A stretch of DNA of 64,000 bases from Gigaspora margarita (Eukaryota > Glomeromycota > Glomeromycetes > Diversisporales > Gigasporaceae). Location: positions 37,833 through 101,832 of the forward strand of contig WTPW01001537.1 of assembly GCA_009809945.1 (NCBI GenBank). Direction: 5' to 3'. Under the pieces are notes generated by a model. It made no database searches. It saw nothing but the letters and a program-made list of their open reading frames with translations, and had not been told where the DNA came from. The position numbers and the translations under genes were made by a program. Positions 45,019 through 55,699 of the stretch are shown here, piece after piece (positions within the stretch are counted from its first letter, which is position 1; every line of letters begins with the position of its first letter).

Positions 45019-46307
45019 GGCTCGCAACTTATAGCCGAAATCCGAAACCTTTCAACCCGAGAAAATAAGTTTCGGTACCCAAACGAATGTACGTATTAAT
45101 TTGAATCTGCGAATTAATGTCAAGTCAATTCTAGTTCAAAGATTGTCTACAATCGCGTAAAAGAGGAGAATTCTTATATAATCATAACCCGTTAAAAGAG
45201 TTAACCGGTCAACCGGATCATTTGAGATTAACCGGATTGTTACCCGGGTAAGGGTTTCACAAGCGGATGGGTAACCCGGAGTTAAATTTTAAGCTCTACC
45301 CCAGTATCATGAAAGATCGACAATATACACCAATCAGATGATCTACACTAATTATATACATTCGAATTTTTATAAATAAAACCTTACGTTGAAATTAGGG
45401 TTATAAAAGAAGTAGAGCTTATTTTATATCTACAATTTTGCAAGAAAATTTTTTTGTTAGTGCGCAGAAGATGGGTTCATAGAGAATCGATTATTAGAAG
45501 AAATCTGATTGGCGCACTTGTGACGATCTTTCATGGTCCTAGAAATAAGCCAAACATGCTCATTCTCGGTAGTAGCCAATTTCAGTGTACTTAGAAAAAA
45601 AAATACTATTAAGTACATATGTCTAGTTTTTGGTGTATTATTTTTATACAAAGCTGTTAAGAATTCTAGATCCTTACTTATCGAGATTGATAATTTATAT
45701 ATATTTTCAGTCAAGGCTACTGTAACCGCATCTTACAAAAATGTAATAACTCAAAATTTTACTAAGGTAATCACTGTTGTGTTACTAACAAAAAAAATGC
45801 ACCTCTCTCGATTTTGTATTTATCATGACTTTAAACCTATCCCTAACCCAACCCTAACTTTACACTAACACTAAACCCTAAATATTATACCTGAACTTAG
45901 CTATGAATACCGATTACAAAAAAATTTTATTGTAACCTATGGCAACAAAAATATTATTTCTTATTTTAATGTGCCACCAGTTAAATGTATTATCTTTATC
46001 TATGGATATTGAGGTACTTAAATTTCCTGCACAGTACATACCATGAAAGAAATCTAATAGCCACAATTACTTTTTGTGGAAACAAAATATAAATAGTGAA
46101 CTAAGTATCCCTAGTTTTATTGAAGTCGATAATTTAGGAATTTGAATGTGTGACTTGATTATGCGCTACATTTAGACACGTCAAGCAGAAACCTAAAAGC
46201 CGTTATATCACGTAGTACACCTTATTGAGATTGATAATTTAAGAAATTTATTTTACATGCACTACCAGTTCATGCATTATTTCTAGGGAACAGGGCACAG
46301 ATGTTTT
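45019..46307. other. intergenic, no convincing gene
   Basis: CCCTAACCCAACCCTAACT...AACACTAAACCCTAA (about 45841-45879) is a telomere-like run. Two overlapping opposite reading frames (45457-45868) show no family features. AACCGGTCAACCGGATC and TTACCCGGGTAA phrases lie at 45204-45250. Confidence 0.35.
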
Positions 46308-46428
46308 GGGCATGCCATATAGGGCATGCCTAGGGGACATGTCTAGGGCATACCTAGGGCATGCCTCTTACTAAAAAATTTACATATGTAATGAAAAATT
46401 TTAAGGAGCATGCCTATGGGCATGTCTC
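46308..46428. repeat. GGGCATGCCTA short repeat cluster
   Basis: Seven variants of GGGCATGCCTAG or GGACATGTCTAG, each self-complementary (GCATGC/ACATGT), in 120 bp. Confidence 0.8.
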
Positions 46429-46720
46429 TAAATTTAAGAAATTGAAGGCACGCTAAAAAGGCCATCCCTTTAAGCTAAAGCTATGCCCTGAACCCTAATT
46501 ATTTTTATACAGCGTGAGAATTTTTAAATTTCCTGCACTATACGTACGTACGTAACGATAATAATGATAAATAAAGTCTGATCAACCTTCACATGACCAA
46601 ACCTCCTATATGGGTTTAAAACCGATTTTATTTTCATATGCCTACCAATTTTTCAGCGAAACTAAACCAATTCAAATAATACATTTACTTCCCTTTATAA
46701 ACGCCTTTCACGTGCATGCA

Positions 46721-46763
46721 TACGTTAGTACGTTTACGTACGTACGTATGTACGTACGTACAT
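46721..46763. repeat. (ACGT)n microsatellite
   Basis: TACGTTAGTACGTTTACGT followed by TACG units interrupted by one TATG. A shorter run, ACGTACGTACGTAACG, lies at about 46541. Confidence 0.9.
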
Positions 46764-47376
46764 ACTTTTATACTATCTTCATAAAAAAACAAAGTCAAAA
46801 TAACTTATAGCATTAATATATCACACTAATTCATTAAATTCCAATTTAGCACAATATTTTTGATCCGGGCGGCAAAGCCACCAACATATTTGTCATCCTT
46901 TGCACTTTTGTCAGATTTATCACCTTTCGTTAATCTTGTCACCATTCGTCAGTTTTGCAACTTTTCGCCCGTTTAGAAACGTTTTGCCACCTTTTCATCA
47001 GTTTTATTTGACGAAAGACAAAACTTGGTTACACATTTCATCAGCGCGAAACCGCCGGTTTGTTTAAAAACTATAATATGGCTCACAAAAATGAGAAAAT
47101 GCAAGGCGAGAACAGGTTAATATTGATCAAGAACTTTCATGGTAACAAAGACATTGCTTAACCCTATAATATAAAAAATTTATATGTATAAATACGGCAC
47201 AATAATATAGCCAAAAATAACAAATTTAGAAAAAATACTTTAAATATGAGTGTCGTCAAAGAGAATGGGATATTGGTTTGTAATTTATTATTTAAATAAA
47301 TAATCAATAATAAACCAATGCCCCACTTTCCCCTGGCATCATAATATATTCTACGATAAAAATATACATTGGTATT
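46764..47376. other. intergenic; CGTCA/GACGAAA phrases, no gene seen
   Basis: 46930-47040 repeats TTTCGTY, CATTCGTCAG and TTGACGAAAG in both orientations, like 12332-12400. A hairpin AATTTATTATTTAAATAAATAA lies at about 47282. Confidence 0.35.
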
Positions 47377-48023
47377 GTCGCTTCAGCAATTTGAAGAAAT
47401 TTTAGGAATACAATGAAGCCTCTCTAATTGCACCTAGAGAACAATAAGAATAAATGCATATATGGAAGTCATGTATATATTTGGAACAAAAGTAACGATT
47501 AACAATAAATGGGCGAGGCTTCGTAATTAAGTACTCAGGGATAGGTCTCTTCGGCCAACTTCTATATGTTAATTAGACTTCAGAACAAATCTAACGAATC
47601 TGGGCTTTATTGAGTCAATTGAAGGTCAATTTATACATGATAATAGTTGAAGCGATTCCATTCCATCTTACACATAATTCTCTCAGACTTGCACAGGTAT
47701 CGTTTCAGGTTAGATAATTATGATTTCAGTAACACCACCTTTGCACATAATCTAATCAGATAGTTACAGATACTCTTAACTCACATATTTCACCTCAATT
47801 GGAACATGATTCGCTACGATTTCTAATTGGGCTCGGGCGCAATCGCAGATCCATGTGAATTACAATGGAACAACATCCCAACAGGTTCTTACAGGTTTCA
47901 ATTTCAAATGAGCCGGAATTACAAATAAACAAATAATATAAGTTCTTATAGAATGAAATGGGAACTGAATATAACAAATATAGTGAAATATTTATAAAAG
48001 TAGATAGGTCACGGGGAACCGTG
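47377..48023 (-). mobile_element. probable LTR (minus strand), solo or degraded
   Basis: On the minus strand it begins TGTCACGGTTCCCCGTGACC, a TG start containing an internal hairpin. It carries GTATAAATTG (about 47637), then AATAAAGCCC (about 47607), and may end GCGACA (about 47377). TG...CA ends, a TATA box and a poly(A) signal in order fit an LTR of about 650 bp. I see no clear target duplication, no coding interior and no second copy, so this is tentative. A 96-codon minus-strand frame inside it is probably incidental. Confidence 0.42.
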
Positions 48024-49144
48024 ACACCGGGTAGCTGTTCCATAACTATTAGACAAGATGCATCTAACAGATCTTGGTATGACAAATTTTAGCGCCCAAA
48101 ATTTTATTAATTATTGATTGGTCGTAACGCGCCCAATGGTTATATGCAGCTCCACCAACAATAAGATGTGCGAAATGTGCTCGTGTAACTTGTTATTGTT
48201 CCTTTTTAGGTGACATCCATAGCAAAGCACGAATTTCAAAAACCTGGTTTTCCGAGTTTATAATTCATTGCTGATGCAAACTTTCATTGTAACTAGCAAT
48301 ATTTTACTGTCAACTATCGTTAGCTTATTTTGTATAATGGTGGAAAACATTGCGTTTATTTCCAAACTCAAAGATTTATGCTTTTCCATAAAGAGATTAC
48401 ATAGTGCAAGGGTTGTTGAATATAAACTCTAGAAATGATTATTTAAACATTTTGCGAAAGGGAGAAATCATGTATAAATAATGAAAGCCTGCAATAATAA
48501 GCTGAAACGATTGTTCTAAAATTAAATAAATATATTTTTATTGCATATATATCCGCACGTATAATACGTGACTGCATTGAATCTTTCTTACAATAGAGTT
48601 GAAATTCTTTAAATATTCTTCATGACTATTCAAGGAATGTTCACGGGTTTTAGTCATCTACGAATAGTATAGAATGAATATCTAAATTTTATATGAATTT
48701 CATTGAATTTTCTGGTTATATTAATTCTAAACAAATGTCATCGAATATTCATAAATATTCATGAATTTTGTGAGACTTGAATACGTATTCATTGTATATT
48801 CATATCAAATAATATCAAATATAAACTAATCCTCGGTTATTCATGAATTTTGCGTAACTAAATATTTGCTTTTATGAATATATTTAGTATAAGATTCATT
48901 TTTAACCAAGGACCCCGCTCTATCTTACAGAAAAGTTGATCACCACAAATAAACTTCATTGTTTTATGTTTTTATTCTTGTTGCATAATACGTAGTCCAG
49001 AAAGATCATTGGATTATTTAATTTAATTGACGAGATATGTGTGAATATGGAATGGTAGAATTTCCTTTAATTCCTTTATTTAAAGGCGACATCCCCTAAT
49101 TCTCTTCGATTTGAAAAGTAAAGTTATAATCCATTATCTTCGTA
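48024..49144. other. upstream region of the HMG gene, no other gene seen
   Basis: AT-rich. ATGAATATTCAT/GAATTTCATTGAATATTC phrases recur at 48610-48900. TATA-like ATAATCC precedes the ATG by about 20 bp; a true promoter cannot be set. Confidence 0.4.
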
Positions 49145-49948
49145 ATGAAACAAAGAGCAAGTAAAACTGCTAAAAGCCGCGATATTCGCTTTGTGAGTAT
49201 CATCACTTCGAACGTAACCAGGGTTGGTTCTTCTTGTGCAAATGGCTACTCATTTCAAAATGAATACGTCATCAATGATGAACAGACGAACTCTCCTCCA
49301 TATGAATTATCATTAAACGTTGAAAACCTAATTAACCCTTCAAAAACTTCCCGCCGTTCAAAAAAAACCAATAATCCACCAAGACCACAGAACAGTTTTG
49401 TTTTGTTTCGAAGGGATTTTGAAGCCAAATATCGATTACTTCATAAAGGCGAAAAAATTTTTTCTAAAAAAATTTCATCTTTAGCTGCAAAATATTGGAA
49501 TGTGCAACCATCTTCTGTGAGAGGTTTTTTTAAAAATTTAGAATGCATGGCACTTGATAAACATAAAAAAATGTTTCCACATTACCGTTATCGACCGAAT
49601 AAGAAGAAACAAAATCACAACAGCGCCTTAGGGGAAAACTGTTTAAATTTTGTGACTTCACAGCCACAAGTTATAGGAACTCCCACTCAAACTTCAACCA
49701 TTTTAGATGAGCCTACAGCAAAGGTTTCAGATAATAACACTAATAATGTAGTTGATGATTCAAATACATTCATTCAAGAAGATAATTTCAGTTATAACTT
49801 TAACAATACATTCAATCAAGATGACTTCAATTATTACTTCAATAATAATACATTCCTTTCATGTAATAATGATTTTTTTTATCCAGCTTCATACAATAAC
49901 GCTTTGTTTGAAGCTGACGATATTAACTATTACATCTCGGAGTGTTAA
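49145..49948 (+). CDS. MATA-HMG box DNA-binding protein, 267 aa
   Basis: One exon runs from ATG 49145 to TAA 49946. An HMG box of the MATA type spans residues 78-152. It starts PPRPQNSFVLFRRDFEAKY with the family's R-P-x-N-x-F-x-L-F-R-R signature, continues FSKKISSLAAKYWN and ends VRGFFKNLECMALDKHKKMFP, then a basic YRYRPNKKK tail. MATA-HMG proteins bind bent DNA and include fungal mating-type regulators; Glomeromycotina have many such genes. The N-terminal 77 residues are serine/threonine-rich and basic. The C-terminal third is Asn/Asp/Tyr/Phe-rich low complexity with a repeated NFNNTFNQDDFNYYFNN layout, likely disordered or transactivating. No stops or frameshifts occur. Being in the family does not prove a role in mating. 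Confidence 0.92.
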   Translation: MKQRASKTAKSRDIRFVSIITSNVTRVGSSCANGYSFQNEYVINDEQTNSPPYELSLNVENLINPSKTSRRSKKTNNPPRPQNSFVLFRRDFEAKYRLLHKGEKIFSKKISSLAAKYWNVQPSSVRGFFKNLECMALDKHKKMFPHYRYRPNKKKQNHNSALGENCLNFVTSQPQVIGTPTQTSTILDEPTAKVSDNNTNNVVDDSNTFIQEDNFSYNFNNTFNQDDFNYYFNNNTFLSCNNDFFYPASYNNALFEADDINYYISEC

Positions 49949-50064
49949 TTCTAGTAATTTTACCTTTTAACAAATCCTTTCTTTATTGCTCTTTTAATAC
50001 ATATCTTCAAAAGATACTATATGACATTACAAATATAGTAACTATAAGATTGTAAGTTTATTAT

Positions 50065-50524
50065 TGTCCCGGTGATGAACTGTATACGGTGTACTTGTAT
50101 AAAAATTAGGGTGAAAGCGAACGATCGGTCGGTGTCTTGTGCACGCAATGCACGTGACAATGTGGTGATCGATCGGAATTATGAGATCAAGAACAGATCA
50201 ATTATGCACTGTCGGTATTACGCAATAGTATACCGAAGTAAGGTAACAATTATGCATAAATAATGAGGTAAAATTATGTGGTGATTTAAGAATCAAAGTC
50301 GCATGATCAATATATGATGTAATGATAAGAATGTATATAAGAGCGAAAATAAAAAGAAAGATTAGTAACTCTTTTGCTCTACTATAAGTAAAATCAATCG
50401 AATAAATAAGTAAAAAAAATACTTGCCTTAGTCTTGTAATGAGATCGGTTGTAGCCGAAGTTATTAGTGTTCGATGTTTGAGCTAGGATATTTTGTGGCG
50501 AAAGTCATAAATTAAACCGCGACA
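50065..50524 (+). mobile_element. probable 460-bp solo LTR
   Basis: It begins TGTCCCGG and ends CCGCGACA (inverse TGTCGCGG, 7 of 8 matching), so it has TG...CA termini. TATATAAGAGCG (about 50334) could be its TATA box, and AATAAAAAG follows within 15 bp. It is less AT-rich than the flanks. No target duplication is visible (TTAT versus CTAG). No retroelement coding region is adjacent. A 63-codon frame inside is incidental. Confidence 0.55.
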
Positions 50525-51341
50525 CTAGCCTATAACTTGTGCCTTCCGGCACAGTAATTTTGTAAAATTCTATAAGTATTTTGATTATAACTACATACTT
50601 TTAATTTGATAATGTTAGAAAAATTTTGATGAGATATTTAAATTTACAAAATTAAACTTTAAAGAAGGGTCTAATTGTTTATCTTAAGCGCTTACTATGT
50701 TGTGCTGTGCTGTAATAGCCCTGACACGACAGTATTATAATAATTTTTGAGGAACAAAATGTTCAAGCAAATATTTAAAAACCAAATTTTTAAAGCTCAA
50801 TATGTTAAGTTTAATATTGTTTAGTTGAAAAAACGTTTCAATGTGAACAAAATTTTTAAAATTTAACCAGTAATTTTAAGTTTTTTTTTTTTTTTGTTTT
50901 TTTTATATATTAATATCTGAATATTAACACAGTTTATTATATAAAACACTACAATTACTGAAGAAAATTTCTAAATTTACACATAATGTGTAATTAACGG
51001 GTATTAATTTTAGGATGTTGACTGGTTAAAAACGTGTCATATCGGTTGCAAACTGGCAGTTAATTACATAAATTAGTTTTAATTAGGCACAAAGTTGTTT
51101 GTAAAATTTATGTAAACGGTTATCTAAGACTAGTTAAATTTAATTAAGTTAAACTACGTAGCTATGTCGATCGACGATTTGCTGAAGTCACTTAGTTTAT
51201 ATCTGCAATGTTAAAGACTATCATTCTAACTTTTATCTTATTACTAATTATATTTTCAAACAATCCCCATTCTACAACCTATTTTTTATATTTTTGTATA
51301 AGGGAGTTATTGCTATATAGCTACAAAGAAAATATAGTAAG
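50525..51341. other. intergenic, no gene seen
   Basis: AT-rich with a T tract at 50881-50904. Nothing recognisable. Confidence 0.35.
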
Positions 51342-51514
51342 ACCGTTTGAAGATAATTTTTCGGTTAACATCATCCCTCCCCCTTCCCCGTCCGGTAAAA
51401 TGAACGTAAAAATTAAAATAATAAAAATTCCGTATAACCGTAATTTCGCAATTTGGCCTAAATTAAGCTTAATTCAGGCCGAAATTCGAAACAACTCCCT
51501 ATGCAAATATAAAT

Positions 51515-51755
51515 AAAAAATAATAAAATAAAATAATTTAAAAAATGAATTAAAATGAATTAAAAAAAAAATAAAAAAAGAAAATAAATAAATAAATACT
51601 AAAAAAATAAAAAAGAAAAATAAATAAATAAATAATAAAAAATAAAAAAAATTAAAAAAAATAAAAAAAGAAAATAAATAAATAAATAATAAAAAAATAA
51701 AAAAGAAAAATAAATAAATAAATAATAAAAAATAAAAAAAAATAAAAATAAAGCC
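51515..51755. repeat. A-rich low-complexity array (AAATAAATAAATAATAAAAAA)n
   Basis: Units of about 55-63 bp mix AAAAATAAAAAAG and AAATAAATAAATAATA. It is the inverted counterpart of 32090-32640. Confidence 0.88.
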
Positions 51756-51981
51756 AAAATTTTAGTCCATACTTGACTGTCCTCTCATATATTTTATTTC
51801 AGTTTGTGATGAAACGATTCAAGAAAACTGCTGAAAAAAGAGCTTCAGAACAGTGCTGGAAATCGTATGTTCATGGTATTCACAGTGAACATAAGAAAAA
51901 ATCAAAATTTTATATTATATTCACATAGTCCCTATAAGAAAAGTGGTCCAGTGTCACACAGAAAAACAGTGTATAGGCGTG

Positions 51982-52033
51982 TGGTCGAGTGGCACATGCT
52001 ATGGGCCAGGTTTGCACGTGCATGGTTCGAGTT
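51982..52033 (+). promoter_or_regulatory. tRNA-like Pol III A and B boxes (possible SINE head)
   Basis: TGGTCGAGTGG fits the A box of Leu/Ser-type tRNAs, and GGTTCGAGTT fits the B box. Acceptor and T-stem pairing is poor, so this is not a functional tRNA. It could be a degenerate tRNA-derived SINE promoter or coincidence. Confidence 0.35.
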
Positions 52034-52524
52034 GACATGGGAATCAGCAGAACATATGCCCATGCCAATTTAACGTGAAATCGCATAAATCGTACGTGCC
52101 TTTTGTAGCAGTTTACTAAACAAATTGATACAGAGCTGATGAACGTGAATGTTACAGGTAAGTAAACATAAATTTATGGTCTGCTTTCCAAAAGATATTT
52201 TATTAGAAAAGGACTGGATAATAGTTGGAGTATATACATATCTGGAAACTAAAGCAACTACAAATGTGTAAAATCTTGCAAGGAATCTTTTTCTAAGTTA
52301 TCTCAGAGCAGGCTTACTTGCGAGTTTTTGAGATATTGCAATTTTTTTAAAAAAAATTCAGGTGTGATCCTTTGCTCTTATTGTACTTCATGAAATGAGC
52401 CAGTATGTGTCACTTTTAACATGTGCCATTCCATGAAAACAATGTGCATATGCATGTCATCTGATGCGTGCCATTCTGTGTGATGTGATAACATGCATTA
52501 CCATAGTCATTTTTAACTAGTAAT

Positions 52525-52774
52525 TTAGTGGTGTCCAAAAAATTTGGCACATTGTGTAACTGAGCCACTCTGGCGAGACCTCAAATCAAACCTGTGGAGC
52601 ATTAATACTAGTTTTGTAATATTATATCAAAATTACAATCCAAGCAAGTTTACTTAGTACACGGTTAGCAGGTTTGTTAGTAAAATTTGTTAAAATATGG
52701 TGATTTCAGACAAATTTATTTAGGTTGGAGTGACTCGGGTTACATGATGTGCAAAATTTTTTGGACATCACTAA
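52525..52774. mobile_element. 250-bp MITE, TTAGTGRTGTCCAAAAAATTT ends
   Basis: TTAGTGGTGTCCAAAAAATT (left) is inverse to AATTTTTTGGACATCACTAA (right). Pairing continues through GGCACATTGTGTAACTGAG and CTCGGGTTACATGATGTGC. Confidence 0.87.
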
Positions 52775-52799
52775 CTCACTATTTTTAACACCATTGTAC

Positions 52800-53339
52800 T
52801 GTTGGAGTCAGAAATAGATATTGGTCAGAACCACATGACGTCAATTCTGCCGGAGTTCCTATGAAGGTACTGTGATCACCCACTGATCACCCGGTAGAAA
52901 CTGGTTCTTGTGCAAAGCCCACTAATTAAATAAATTTATTTAAATCAGGAAGGACATTAAATGCAAAATCAAAGAATATTCAAAATAGCGTGATTCTGAG
53001 CTTTGGTAAAAAAAAATTGTGGGATAGAGGACAAAAATTGGGAATCCCATTAGAAGTGAAATAGTATAAAATGAACAAGAAATGTACCCTTCAGCAGCAT
53101 GAATTAATTAAGTGTGTCATTACTTGTTCTGTAAATAAAAGATTAGAAACCGATCTTGGTTTCTTTGTCCCTTGTTAAATAAAATAAACTGTCCTGTGTG
53201 CTCACCTTATACCCGATATGCCTTACCTTGCCAAATTGTACTGCCTCTCATCATTGGGTATATTGTGAGGTGTTTCTTTTGTCTTTATGCTTGGTGGTTG
53301 TCTACCCTGTGACACCAGCCCAGATTTCTGCTCTTGACA
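52800..53339 (+). mobile_element. 540-bp solo LTR
   Basis: It begins TGTTGGAGTC and ends TCTTGACA, with GTAC directly before (52796-52799) and after (53340-53343), a 4-bp target duplication. TATAAAA lies at 53065-53071 and AATAAA at 53134-53139, in the usual order for an LTR. No internal retroelement sequence remains, as expected after recombination between two LTRs. It is GC-richer than the surroundings. Confidence 0.72.
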
Positions 53340-53537
53340 GTACCTAATATATGTGCTACATGAACTGTACTATCCTGTGCTATATACACTATTTTCCTGT
53401 ACTCCACTTTTCTTATAGGGAGTGTAAATAAGAATCAAAGCTTGATATTTTATATTCTCATAGTGTGAATATAAATTTTCATTTTGATAATTTCTTAGTT
53501 ATAATTTATTAATATAAAGATTGTATTTATGCTCATA

Positions 53538-53972
53538 CTAGTGCAATTAAAGTGCTGCTGGCCCTTTAACTTTAAATTCAAATAAAAACTAAAATCATCA
53601 TTTATACATAAAGTTTTATAGTTAAATGAATTTAAATAAGAAATTTTTATAGTTAAATGAATTTAAATAAGAAATTTAATTAGTAATAATTTATCAATTA
53701 AACAACTTAGTCATATAAGAAATTTCTAATAAAAAATCCAACCACTTATTTGCTGAATTGAAAAGTTCTGTAACAGAATTTTTTGATGATTTCAATACAA
53801 ACTAACTCCACCAAACACTGTGAGTACCTGTTTAGATCTGAAAAAATACTTAATAGTAATCATGTTAAAAATCATGATGGTTCTAATATTAACTAATATA
53901 ACCTTAATTACATACTGTATAAAAATATGTTGAATAAGATGAGTAGCACATTTGTGCCACCCATCGCACTAG
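53538..53972. mobile_element. 435-bp TA-flanked TIR element
   Basis: TA|CTAGTGCAATTAAAGTGC and GTGCCACCCATCGCACTAG|TA. The inverted ends are short. The interior has a small direct repeat, TTTTATAGTTAAATGAATTT (about 53610 and 53645). Confidence 0.65.
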
Positions 53973-54984
53973 TAATTTTATAAATAATAGCTATAAAATA
54001 CAGTTATATTAATTAATATATATATAAAATATTTGTAATTTTAAGAGTATTTAATTTAAATATTAATTATTATAAATTTTATTTGCGAATACGTTTATAT
54101 TTAGTGTGAACATTATAAAAAAAAACAAAATTATATTCACAAAATTCATTAATTTTTTTTTGAATTTCCAACACTGCTTCTGAAGTGTTTTTATTCAATT
54201 GTAAAGAGCTAGAGAACTAGTATTAACAAGAAGAAATATTTAAATAAATATTTAACTTTTAAAAAAATAACAAATACAAACCAATCATTTGATTCAATAC
54301 TTTTTTACATTAATTCTTAAGCCATCTGATTAGTGATTTATTTCATTCAATAATGGACAAAATTTGCATTTGACCAATAGGAACATAGGAGAATTAGTAA
54401 ACTGATCTGTAATTGCTACATACAGTATATACTTTAAAATGACACAGTTTCGATCACTAGATCATGAGAATTTTGGCTGTAAAAATTGTATATAGAAAGT
54501 TCATTTTCTCAGATAAATGCTTATATAATTTTTATTTTTTATTTATTTAGTAATTTTTGCTTCTCTCTTTTATAAGAGGAGTGTAATGTTAACTACTGAA
54601 TCAAATTTATCTGATCTAATTAGCAACTCAACTAGAATCTCTAGACTAAATTTAACTTGAGGTTAATTCATTATAATAGATTTACTACATTAAAAATAGT
54701 TTATTTATCTCATATGTTCATTTCATTTGCCCAACTCTTCTGAGAGTCCTGGAAGGTGTTGTTAACTGAAAAATTAATTTTAAATGGCCTAAATGTTAAC
54801 AATAAAGCCATTGAACTAGTTCTTATAACCTTCTTATCATGTGTAGAATGAACTAGTTATTATAATTAATGACGTGATAACAGATATGATAAACTGTCTA
54901 GTTTAGCTGGTTTTGATTCTGACGATAATGGCTTAAGTTATGAACTGAGTTAATATAGTTCTATTCTAACTATTTCCTTAATTA

Positions 54985-55258
54985 ATTGGAAATTCATATA
55001 ACAAGCAAATCAAAAGCATTCAAAATTAAGTGTTTTTAAGGTTAGTATAAGGGTTAGTTTGGATAGAGGTAGATTACTTTATACCAAAAATTTACAAAAG
55101 ATTTTTTTTTTTTTTGCTGATTACCAAAAACAGTTTCATAAGTGAAATTTTGAATTATGTAACAATTCTTAAAAAAAATATATATTAATTTTATGTTACA
55201 TCTGATCGTGCATTCTGATTGGCTTTCTATTTTGCACTGTACATACATGGGTGTTCAT
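54985..55258. mobile_element. diverged relative of the 24281-24595 MITE
   Basis: AATTCATATAACAAGCAAATC matches AATTCATGTAACATGCAAATC at about 24315. TTATACCAAAAATTTAC and GATTTCATAA-like phrases follow in the same order, as does a weak TAGTATAAGGGTTAG motif (about 55044). Confidence 0.55.
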
Positions 55259-55699
55259 GCCTTAGAATAAGAATATAGTGTTACAGATAAAAAAATAGCG
55301 ATCAATGAAGTTAAGAATTGAATTTTCCTTTTATAATAGAATCCCTCAATTAATCGAATAACTTATCTGGACAAATCAATTCCTCTTTCATTTGGATTAT
55401 TCCTTAGTATTACAATAGAAAACAATATTAATAAGCTGTCAATGTGTTGTATATGTATATGATACTAGGCAAAAAATGTCGAATACAGTAATTTAATTAA
55501 TGATTGGCTATACTTCCACTTCACAGCATGCTTTTATTTGCCAAATTACCATTATTTTCAATTTGCTCAGTATTGGCATTATGTATCTGGCAATTTGTGA
55601 TCATGATTTACTAAAAATAACAAGAAAAGATCATTTACAAATATGAGTTTGCCAGATCTGATACATGTGATCAAATAATTTATGTATACCTGTTTTTGC
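55259..55699. other. intergenic, no gene seen
   Basis: AT-rich sequence with no recognised elements. Confidence 0.35.

Larger units (their letters stand above)
51928..53424. mobile_element. TIR element (CCCTATAAGAAAAGTGG ends) with nested MITE and solo LTR
   Basis: TA|GTCCCTATAAGAAAAGTGG at the left; CCACTTTTCTTATAGGGAGTG|TA at the right. Near the left end are a tRNA-like A box, TGGTCGAGTGG (51982-51992), and B box, GGTTCGAGTT (52024-52033), 42 bp apart. No coding region is seen; a 68-codon frame at 51867-52073 crosses the element border and is not credible. Confidence 0.6.
51342..54790 (-). mobile_element. family G element, inverted copy 3, expanded by nested insertions
   Basis: The left end TAAGACCGTTTGAAGATAA with TTTTTCGGTTAAC is inverse to GTTAACTGAAAAATTAATTTT at the right. 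Family blocks in reverse orientation are 51450-51515 (GGCCTAAATTAAGCTTAATT), an A-rich array (51515-51755), 51760-51860 and 54500-54720. The 2.6 kb between 51870 and 54490 includes a TIR element, two MITEs and a solo LTR absent from copy 2. Confidence 0.6.

Noticed and set aside
45457..45868. Overlapping opposite frames of 85 and 111 codons
   Set aside because: Neither shows family features; the plus-strand frame ends in a telomere-like repeat (PNPTLTLH).
47795..48085. 96-codon minus-strand frame
   Set aside because: It lies in a probable LTR, lacks any recognised motif and has no supporting structure.
51975..52040. Functional tRNA gene
   Set aside because: A and B boxes are present, but the acceptor and T stems do not pair, so a working tRNA is unlikely.
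51867..52073. 68-codon frame containing the tRNA-like boxes
   Set aside because: It crosses a transposon boundary and has no recognised protein features.
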